Below are positions 22,219 through 28,071 of a stretch of 28,071 nucleotides of DNA, piece after piece. The DNA lies in NCBI GenBank assembly GCA_035605975.1, contig DATNGG010000073.1, positions 1 to 28,071 of the forward strand. Reading direction: 5' to 3'. The notes beneath the pieces were generated by a model. The model saw only the letters and a program-made list of their open reading frames with translations. It was not told where the DNA came from and made no database searches. How positions within the stretch are numbered: position 1 is the stretch's first letter; each line of letters opens with the position of its first letter. This stretch comes from CAIKMD01 sp035605975. Lineage in GTDB: Bacteria > Pseudomonadota > Alphaproteobacteria > ATCC43930 > CGMCC-115725. Position numbers and translations under genes: made by a program.

Positions 22219-23750
22219 TTGACCCACTCGTAATCGCAGACCTGGGTGTCGATCGGGCTCAGCTTGTTCTGGGCGACCTCGACATCCTTCGAATGCACGA
22301 ACACCATCGGCAGGTCGGCGACTGGCAGGATGTAGTTCTTGTTGTTCACCTGGTCGATGCCCTTTTCATAGATCTCGGCGCGCTTTTCGTCGTCGAACTC
22401 GACGGCGCCCGCCTTCTGCGCCGCCTGGATCACCGGATCGTTCCAATAGTCGCGGTTGCCGTCGAAGAAGAAGTCGAAAATATTGTCCATGTCCGGCTGC
22501 GCATTGGTCGGATAAAAGCCGAGAAACGCGGTGAACTTGCCCTCGCCGCGCATGCGGACATAGAGCGACAAGGGTAGCGGCCGGACGCTCGCGCGGAAAC
22601 CCGCCTTGCGGACCATGCCGGCGATCGCCTCGCCGATCTGCTTGATCGGCTCGTGCACGTCGAATTCCAAATCGACGCCGTTGGGATAGCCGGCCTCGGC
22701 CAAGAGCTTCTTCGCGTCTTCGGGGTTGTAGGCCGGCGGCTTGGTCGAGGAGAGGCAGCCCGCATCCGCCTTGACGCAAATGCCGTCGAGGATATCGGCG
22801 ATGTCGCCGCCGGGGATGACGGACTTCGCCAGCTCCTTGCGGTCGATCGCCTCCATGAACGCTTTGCGCACGCGCTGGTCGGTCATGATCTTGTTGTCCG
22901 AGCGCCCCATCGCGTCGAGCGTCACATACATCAGCATGCCGTTATGTCGCTCGGTGATCTTCATGTCGGGCGCTTTCGCGAGATCGCGCGCCGTGTCGGC
23001 CGGCACGTTGCGGATAAGGTCGATGCCGCCGGTCATCAGTTGCGCGATCTGCGTCTGCCGGTCCGGGATGTTCAAGACCACGATATGCTTCATATGCGCC
23101 TGGACCGGGCCGGTCTTGTCGTAATAATTGTCGTTGCGCTCCAGCACCATCTTGGTCTGGTCGAGCGAGACGACCTTGTAGGGGCCGGTCGTCACCGGCG
23201 CGGTGCGGCCGTAATCAGCCTTGTTCTGGAGGCCGTCGAGCACCTTGGCGTCGAGCATGTAGAAGCGATAGGCGATGGTTTGCAGATCGGTGGCGAATGC
23301 CTTCTTCGCGGTGATCCGGACCTTGTAGGGGCCGAGCTTCTCGACGCTCGCAACCCAATCGTAACGGTCCTTGAAGCGCATCCGCACTTTCGGATCGCGG
23401 AGAAAGTTAACGGTCGCCACGACGTCGTCGGCGGTGAATTTGTCGCCATTGTTGAAATGCACGTCGTCGCGCAGGTCGAATTCCAGCGTCTTATCGTCGA
23501 TCCGCTTCCACGCCTTGGCGAGACGCGGCACGAATTTATGCGTGTACTCGTTGTAGCTGATGAGCGGCTCGTAGATCGTCTTGTAGAACACCGCCGCTTC
23601 GTCCAGCGGGAACTGGAAGGGATCGAGCGTGCTCCACCAATCCGTCGTCGCGATGGTCAGCGTGTCGTTTGCCTTTCCCGCCATCGCGGATCCCGTGCTG
23701 AGCACGAGCGCCGCTGCGAGCCCGAGAATTCCAGCGCCGAGTTTCGACAT
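22215..23750 (-). CDS. ABC transporter solute-binding protein family 5 (DppA/OppA type), first paralogue
   Basis: 511 residues with a clear Sec signal peptide (MSKLGAGILGLAAALVLSTG, cleavage near AMAGKAND) and GGGAGGA 6 bases before the ATG. It shares the SBP_bac_5 features of the next gene: DWWSTLDPF, LRDDVHFNNGDKFTADDV, GRTAPVTTGPYKVVS, PNGVDLEFDVHEP and the GICV...GC cysteine pair. Over an 87-residue stretch starting at DTLTIATT about 21 positions differ between the two, so they are recent paralogues. Differences such as FQFPLDE for YVFTLDE near the cleft suggest different ligands. As first gene of the minus-strand operon it is divergent from the permease gene at 24111, with 360 bases between them holding both promoters. 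Confidence 0.92.
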   Translation of the reverse strand: MSKLGAGILGLAAALVLSTGSAMAGKANDTLTIATTDWWSTLDPFQFPLDEAAVFYKTIYEPLISYNEYTHKFVPRLAKAWKRIDDKTLEFDLRDDVHFNNGDKFTADDVVATVNFLRDPKVRMRFKDRYDWVASVEKLGPYKVRITAKKAFATDLQTIAYRFYMLDAKVLDGLQNKADYGRTAPVTTGPYKVVSLDQTKMVLERNDNYYDKTGPVQAHMKHIVVLNIPDRQTQIAQLMTGGIDLIRNVPADTARDLAKAPDMKITERHNGMLMYVTLDAMGRSDNKIMTDQRVRKAFMEAIDRKELAKSVIPGGDIADILDGICVKADAGCLSSTKPPAYNPEDAKKLLAEAGYPNGVDLEFDVHEPIKQIGEAIAGMVRKAGFRASVRPLPLSLYVRMRGEGKFTAFLGFYPTNAQPDMDNIFDFFFDGNRDYWNDPVIQAAQKAGAVEFDDEKRAEIYEKGIDQVNNKNYILPVADLPMVFVHSKDVEVAQNKLSPIDTQVCDYEWVK

Positions 23751-24110
23751 CCTAATCCTCCCTCTTCACTTCTTGTGTCCTCGTTTCGTCAAGCAGTTGC
23801 GCAAGTCTCGAACAGAACGGCGCCGATCGCAAGCGCGTTTCGGAACGCGGGGGAACTTGCTGTCGCGCAGCATCGCCCACTCGCACGCCCGTTTTCCAGA
23901 AGGCTCCCTCATGGGCATGGTGGGATTCCTTGGGCGCATTCCCCGGTTTGAAACCCGCGCGTCCGGTGCTAGGTTGATGGCGCGCAACAACAACAACATG
24001 CGCGGTTCCGATCTCGTGGCGGTTAGGAATTCGAGCGGAGCAGGGATGGAGACTATGATCGACAGCCGCGCCCCGCGCAGCAACGCACGGCGCGGCGCCG
24101 GAGACGCATC
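23751..24110. other. 360-base intergenic region between divergent SBP and permease operons
   Basis: No established gene. It contains a 6-bp inverted repeat CGCGTT-N4-AACGCG (23834-23849), a possible plus-strand promoter (23948-23975), a (CAA)n-like run near 23988-23999, and a short open frame that ends in the permease start codon (24047-24114). A convincing minus-strand promoter for the binding-protein operon was not found, though TTGACG near 23790 could be a -35. Confidence 0.55.
23948..23975 (+). promoter_or_regulatory. Candidate sigma70-type promoter for the Dpp/Opp-type transporter operon
   Basis: TTGAAA (23948-23953), 16-base spacer, TAGGTT (23970-23975). Transcription would start near 23982, giving a leader of about 130 bases before the permease ATG at 24111. 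Confidence 0.4.
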
Positions 24111-24114
24111 ATGA
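24047..24114 (+). CDS. Possible 22-codon leader peptide upstream of the permease
   Basis: From ATG 24047 the frame reads METMIDSRAPRSNARRGAG and three more residues, ending at a TGA that overlaps the permease ATG (ATGA). GGAGCAGGG lies just upstream of the first Met. The composition is Arg/Ala-rich and there is no known family. The exact overlap would allow translational coupling. In GC-rich DNA such short frames are common by chance, so this is a low-confidence call. Confidence 0.2.
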
Positions 24115-25028
24115 TTCGTTTTCTCGTCCATCGCACGACAATCGCGGTGCTGGTGGCGCTCACCGTTTCGATCATCGGCTTCGGCCTGCTGCGGCTCTCC
24201 GGCGACCTTGCCGCGGCGCTGGCCGGCGATACGGCGAAGCCCGAGCAGATCGCGCAAGTGGCGCATCTCTACGGCCTCGACCGTCCCCTCTATGTGCAAT
24301 ATCTCGACTGGGCGGACCGGGCGCTGCATGGCGATCTCGGACGCTCGCTCTTCGACAACAAGCCGGTTGCGCAGCTGATCGGCGAGCGCATCGGCGTGAC
24401 CGTGCAGCTCTCGCTGATGTCGCTCGCCTATGCGCTCGCCATCGCGATCCCGCTCGGGGTTTTGGCGGCGACCCGGCCCAACAGCTGGATCGACCGGTTG
24501 TCGCTGGGGCTCGCGGTGTTCGGCCAGGCCGTGCCCAATTTCTGGTTCGGCCTCATCCTTATCATCGTCTTCGGCGTGACCCTGCGCTGGCTGCCGATCT
24601 CGGGCTCCGACCATTTCGTCAACTTCATCCTGCCGACCGTCACGCTCGGCACCTCGGTCATTCCCGCGATCATGCGGGTGACGCGCACCGGCATGCTCGA
24701 TGCGCTCGATTCCGATTACATCCGCATGGCCCGCGCCAAGGGCCTCTCGGCCGCCTCGGTGCTGTTCAAGCACGCGCTCCGCAACGCGATCCTGCCCGTC
24801 GTGTCGCTCACCGCCGTCTCGCTGGGCTTTCTCTTGGGCGGCTCGGTCATCGTCGAATCGGTGTTCGCCCTCAACGGCATCGGTTTTCTCGCCTTCCAGT
24901 CGATCCTGCGCACCGATTTCCCGGTGGTGCAGTCGATCGTGGTGTTCGTATCCTTCGCCTATATCGTGCTGACGCTCCTTTCCGATGTGATCAACGCTTA
25001 TCTCGATCCGCGGATCAGGATCGGATAG
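24111..25028 (+). CDS. ABC transporter permease, DppB/OppB type
   Basis: 305 residues, typical for DppB-like permeases. N-terminal membrane anchor MIRFLVHRTTIAVLVALTV, a periplasmic loop with GDTAKPEQIAQVAHLYGLDRPLYVQY as in the family, then five further membrane segments. The EAA loop that contacts the ATPase is near 200-225 (DYIRMARAKGLSAASVLFKHALRNAILP). The C-terminus DPRIRIG matches the usual YLDPR(I/V)R ending. GGAG lies 9 bases before the ATG. It forms the channel with the next gene product and receives solute from the family-5 binding proteins encoded divergently, since no binding protein lies within this operon. Confidence 0.94.
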   Translation: MIRFLVHRTTIAVLVALTVSIIGFGLLRLSGDLAAALAGDTAKPEQIAQVAHLYGLDRPLYVQYLDWADRALHGDLGRSLFDNKPVAQLIGERIGVTVQLSLMSLAYALAIAIPLGVLAATRPNSWIDRLSLGLAVFGQAVPNFWFGLILIIVFGVTLRWLPISGSDHFVNFILPTVTLGTSVIPAIMRVTRTGMLDALDSDYIRMARAKGLSAASVLFKHALRNAILPVVSLTAVSLGFLLGGSVIVESVFALNGIGFLAFQSILRTDFPVVQSIVVFVSFAYIVLTLLSDVINAYLDPRIRIG

Positions 25029-25044
25029 AAGGCGGGAGACGGCC

Positions 25045-25965
25045 ATGACATCGATCGAACGCGATCGCCTGACGCTCCCGACGGGCCCCGCCTACGAGCT
25101 CGAGGCGCCGTCGCCGCGCGCGGTGATGCGGCGGCGCGCCTTGACCCATCCGGGCTTCCTCTTCGGCGCCACGGTGATGATCGGCACCGTCCTCGTCGCC
25201 ATCTTCGCGCCGCTCCTCACAAGCTACGATCCCTTCGCCCAAGACCTGGCGCAGCGCCTCATCCCGCCGGTCTGGAGCGCCAAAGGCAGCTTCGCGCATC
25301 TCCTCGGCACCGACGGGTTCGGGCGCGACTACCTGACGCGGCTCATCTATGGCGCGCGCATCTCGCTGATCGTCGGATTCGGCGCAGCCGGGATCTCCGG
25401 GATCATCGGCACGAGCCTCGGCCTCATCGGCGGCTATTTCGGAGGCCGGGTCGATTCCGTCGTCATGTATCTCGTCAATGTGAAGCTCGCCTTGCCGGGC
25501 GTCCTCGTCGCACTCTCGCTCATCGCCGTCTTCGGCGGCTCGGTCACGGTGGTCGTCACCGTGCTCGGCCTTCTCTTCTGGGACCGCTTCGTCGTGGTCA
25601 CGCGCAGCGTGACCCAGCAGCTTCGGATCAATGATTACGTCGCCGCGGCCGAGGCGGTGGGCGCGTCCTCGCGCCGCATCATCCTCGGCGAGATCCTGCC
25701 CAATGTCTTGAACCACATCATCGTCATCGCCTCGCTCGAAATGGCGACGGCGATCCTCGTCGAAGCCGCCCTCTCCTTCCTCGGCCTTGGCATCCGGCCG
25801 CCCACCCCGTCCTGGGGGCTGATGATCTCCGAGGGGCGGAACTTCATGTTCTTCCAGCCCTATCTCGTCGCCATTCCCGGCGTCGCGATCTTCCTGCTGG
25901 TCATCGCCATCAACATGCTGGGCGACGGCATCCGCGACATCACCGCACCGGAAGGCCGCAATTGA
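25045..25965 (+). CDS. ABC transporter permease, DppC/OppC type
   Basis: 306 residues. A polar N-terminal tail of about 35 residues (the OppC_N region) precedes TM1 (FLFGATVMIGTVLVAIFAPLL). The family marker HLLGTDGFGRDYLTRLIYGARISL is present near 90-113, and the EAA loop lies around 195-220 (DYVAAAEAVGASSRRIILGEILPN). GGGAG lies upstream with normal spacing, 16 bases after the DppB-like stop. It is the second half of the permease channel. Its stop codon overlaps the next gene's start by 4 bases. Confidence 0.94.
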   Translation: MTSIERDRLTLPTGPAYELEAPSPRAVMRRRALTHPGFLFGATVMIGTVLVAIFAPLLTSYDPFAQDLAQRLIPPVWSAKGSFAHLLGTDGFGRDYLTRLIYGARISLIVGFGAAGISGIIGTSLGLIGGYFGGRVDSVVMYLVNVKLALPGVLVALSLIAVFGGSVTVVVTVLGLLFWDRFVVVTRSVTQQLRINDYVAAAEAVGASSRRIILGEILPNVLNHIIVIASLEMATAILVEAALSFLGLGIRPPTPSWGLMISEGRNFMFFQPYLVAIPGVAIFLLVIAINMLGDGIRDITAPEGRN

Positions 25966-27026
25966 ACCGCCGCACGGCAATGGTGACCGCTCCGCCCTCG
26001 CGCCAAGCAAGCGACCGGGTTCTCGAGGTCGAGCAGCTCTCGGTCGAGATCGACGGCCCGGCGGGCGCCTTGCGCGCGGTCACCGGCGTCGACCTCCATG
26101 TGGGCCGCGGCGAGACCCTGTGCATCGTCGGCGAGTCGGGGTGCGGCAAGACCATGACCTCGCTCGGCATCATGGGATTGCTGCCGCGGCGCGCGCGCCT
26201 CAGCGCCCGGCGCCTCGCGCTCGAGGGATGCGACCTTCTCGCGCTCGGCGCGGGGGAGCGCGCGGCGCTGCGCGGCAACCGCATGGCGATGATCTTCCAG
26301 GACCCGATGACCTCGCTCAATCCGGTCTATACGGTCGGCAACCAAATGGAGGAAATCTTCCTGCGCCACCACAAGGGCGGGCGCAACGAGGCGCGCGAGC
26401 GCGCGGAATATCTCCTGCAGAAGGTCGGCATCACCGCCGCGCGGAGCCGGCTCGGGCAATACCCGCACCAGCTCTCCGGCGGGCTGCGCCAACGGGTGAT
26501 GATCGCCATGGCGCTGATGTGCGAGCCGATCCTGATGATCGCGGACGAGCCGACCACGGCGCTCGACGTCACCATCCAGGCGCAGATCCTGCATCTGCTC
26601 GCCGATCTGCAGAAGGAATACCGGATGGCGCTGATGCTCATCACCCATGATCTCGGGGTGGTGGCGCGGATGGCCGACCGGGTCGTCGTCATGTATGCCG
26701 GCCAGGTGGTGGAGACCGGCACGGCCGAGCAGGTCTTTACCGCTCCGCTCCATCCCTATACGCGCGGGTTGCTCGATTGCATTCCGGTACCGGGCAAGAC
26801 GCTGCGCGGCAGCAAGCTCGGCTCGATCCCGGGCATGGTGCCCTCGCTGATCGGGCCGATCGCGGGTTGCCAGTTTCGCAACCGCTGCGCCCACGCCTTC
26901 GATGCCTGCACCGCCGCGCCGGTGCCGCTGCGCACGCTCGGCCCCGACCACCAGTCGCGCTGCCTGCTCGACGAGGCGCCCGCGCCGCGCCTCTCTTATC
27001 CCGCCTCCGCCGAGGCCGGGCGATGA
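25962..27026 (+). CDS. ABC transporter ATP-binding protein, DppD/OppD type
   Basis: 354 residues from a TTG at 25962; chosen because GGAAGG sits 6 bases upstream and TTGA overlaps the permease stop. An ATG at 25980 is possible but lacks a ribosome site. Walker A GESGCGKT (57-64), Q-loop Gln113 in MIFQDPMTSLNP, signature LSGGL (171-175), Walker B with Asp195-Glu196, and switch His229 are intact. The C-terminal oligopeptide_HPY extension carries Cys303, Cys309, Cys316 and Cys334, a pattern linked to an iron-sulfur cluster in peptide-transporter ATPases. The signature ends LSGGL rather than LSGGQ, as often in DppD. It works with the DppF-like partner. Confidence 0.94.
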   Translation: MNRRTAMVTAPPSRQASDRVLEVEQLSVEIDGPAGALRAVTGVDLHVGRGETLCIVGESGCGKTMTSLGIMGLLPRRARLSARRLALEGCDLLALGAGERAALRGNRMAMIFQDPMTSLNPVYTVGNQMEEIFLRHHKGGRNEARERAEYLLQKVGITAARSRLGQYPHQLSGGLRQRVMIAMALMCEPILMIADEPTTALDVTIQAQILHLLADLQKEYRMALMLITHDLGVVARMADRVVVMYAGQVVETGTAEQVFTAPLHPYTRGLLDCIPVPGKTLRGSKLGSIPGMVPSLIGPIAGCQFRNRCAHAFDACTAAPVPLRTLGPDHQSRCLLDEAPAPRLSYPASAEAGR

Positions 27027-28006
27027 CGCCGGCCCACGGTTTGGATGCGCCGATCCTCGAATGCCGCGGCGTCGGCCGGGTGTTCGCCGTGGGGGCGGGA
27101 AGCTTCGCGCCCAAGAAGTCGCTGCGCGCGGTCGATGGCGTCGACCTCGCGATCCGCCGCGGCGAGGTGCTGGCGATCGTCGGCGAATCGGGCTGCGGCA
27201 AGACCACCCTGTCGCGCATGATGCTGGGGCTGCTCGCGCCGAGCTCGGGCGAGATTCGGCTCGACGGCCATCCGATCGGCGCAATCGGCCGCGCCGCGGT
27301 GGCGCGTCGTGTCCAGCCGGTGTTCCAGGACCCTTACTCCTCGCTCAATCCGCGCAAGACCCTCGCCTCGATCATTGCTTTGCCGCTCGAAGTGCACGGC
27401 ATCGGCACGCGCGAGGAGCGCCGCCAGCGCGTCGAGGAATTGATGGAGCGTGTCGGCCTGCCGCGCCGGCTGCTTTATGTCTATCCGAGCCAGCTCTCCG
27501 GCGGACAGCGCCAGCGCGTCGCGATCGCGCGGGCACTGGCGATGCAGCCCGAGATCGTGATCTGCGACGAGCCGACCTCCGCGCTCGACGTCTCGGTCCA
27601 GGCCCAGATCCTTAATTTGATGCGCGACCTGCAGGACAAGTTCGGCCTTACATACCTCTTCATCAGTCACAATCTTGCCGTGGTCCGGCACATGGCCAAT
27701 CGGATTGGCGTGATGTATCTCGGCCGTATCGTGGAGATCGCACAATCGCGCGACATGTTCGCTCATCCGCGAATGCCCTACACCAGGATGCTGCTCGGCG
27801 CGGTGCCGGACCTTGCCATGTCCGGCCGCCAGCGCATTCCGGTGAAAGGCGAGATCCCAAACCCGATCGATCCGCCGGCAGGATGCGCCTTCAAACCCCG
27901 GTGTCCCCTGGTGTTCGAGCGCTGCCGCCGCGAAGCGCCGGCCCTGATCGATGGTGTCGCCTGCCACGCCCTCAACGGGCCGGCAGAAGCCGAAAATTCC
28001 GTATAG
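27023..28006 (+). CDS. ABC transporter ATP-binding protein, DppF/OppF type
   Basis: 327 residues from ATG 27023, whose ATGA overlaps the DppD-like stop by 4 bases; the frame is open further upstream to 26777 inside that gene and is not used. Walker A GESGCGKT (54-61), Gln102 in FQDPYSSLNPR, signature LSGGQ (158-162), Walker B Asp182-Glu183, and His216 (ISHN) are complete. The C-terminal extension again has four Cys (288, 294, 301, 314). It is the second ATPase of the heterodimer. The operon thus encodes a full Dpp/Opp-type engine; substrates of such systems range from peptides to nickel, sugars and opines, and this one is not fixed. Confidence 0.94.
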   Translation: MTPAHGLDAPILECRGVGRVFAVGAGSFAPKKSLRAVDGVDLAIRRGEVLAIVGESGCGKTTLSRMMLGLLAPSSGEIRLDGHPIGAIGRAAVARRVQPVFQDPYSSLNPRKTLASIIALPLEVHGIGTREERRQRVEELMERVGLPRRLLYVYPSQLSGGQRQRVAIARALAMQPEIVICDEPTSALDVSVQAQILNLMRDLQDKFGLTYLFISHNLAVVRHMANRIGVMYLGRIVEIAQSRDMFAHPRMPYTRMLLGAVPDLAMSGRQRIPVKGEIPNPIDPPAGCAFKPRCPLVFERCRREAPALIDGVACHALNGPAEAENSV

Positions 28007-28071
28007 TCAAAAACATGGGAGGGCGTTGGCAGAGCGCACGGGCTGTGGTCAAGTGCCGGCCCGCTTCTTTG

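Noticed and set aside
19351..22233. A 960-codon open frame on the plus strand
   Set aside because: It is antisense to the dioxygenase, MetE-like and binding-protein genes, with low-complexity Arg/Gly/Asp/His-rich translation. High GC at third positions removes stops from the opposite strand.
23986..24000. Short (CAA)n-like repeat
   Set aside because: Only about four units; too short to treat as a functional repeat.
23766..25046. A 426-codon frame on the minus strand over the DppB-like gene
   Set aside because: Antisense to a permease with clear family motifs; His/Arg/Asp-rich shadow sequence.
28007..28071. Possible start of another gene at the right edge (TTG near 28029 after GGGAGGG, or ATG at 28014)
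   Set aside because: Only about 12-19 codons are visible before the window ends and no family can be recognised, so no gene is called.

Overview
The window is GC-rich chromosomal DNA with dense gene packing, short gaps and frequent 4-nt stop/start overlaps. Together with the gene families present (several NMT1/SsuA-type and family-5 ABC transport systems, a CoxL-type molybdenum hydroxylase, an LLM flavoenzyme, an OmpR-type two-component system), this suggests a free-living alphaproteobacterium of the Rhizobiales/Rhodospirillales kind. That placement is inference from style and family content; there is no rRNA or tRNA to confirm it. No CRISPR array, insertion sequence, prophage or attachment site was seen.

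Layout. (1) 1-2390: the N-terminal 316 codons of a molybdopterin-binding hydroxylase subunit (minus, cut by the window edge), divergent from a 2,6-dihydroxypseudooxynicotine-hydrolase-like alpha/beta hydrolase (plus). (2) 2395-8117: a NitT/TauT-type ABC transporter (ATPase and two permeases, plus) that converges with three tandem paralogous NMT1/SsuA-like binding proteins (minus). (3) 8236-14177, all minus: rhomboid protease, FAD aromatic hydroxylase, MFS transporter, LLM flavin monooxygenase and alpha/beta hydrolase (the last two translationally coupled). (4) 14247-17023, minus: BamE/SmpA-like lipoprotein, OmpR-type response regulator and histidine kinase, each overlapping the next by tens of bases. 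(5) 17552-18544: an FAA-hydrolase family enzyme (plus). (6) 18549-23750, minus: two family-5 solute-binding proteins, a MetE C-terminal-domain protein and a TauD/TfdA-like dioxygenase, probably one operon. (7) 24111-28006, plus: permeases and ATPases of a Dpp/Opp-type ABC transporter, divergent from (6).

How they work together (inference). Blocks 5-7 look like one uptake-and-catabolism unit: a Dpp/Opp-type importer with two alternative binding proteins feeds a 2-oxoglutarate dioxygenase, a zinc methyltransferase-like enzyme and perhaps an FAA-type C-C hydrolase. Blocks 1-3 look like a second unit for an aromatic or N-heteroaromatic compound. In both, the binding proteins are multiplied and run antiparallel to the transporter core genes, which suggests selection for several related substrates. 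The substrates cannot be read from the sequence. The least ordinary items are the histidine kinase with a degenerate H-box, its three-gene overlapping operon with an 11-bp-phased direct repeat upstream, and the TauD/MetE-like/dual-SBP cluster.
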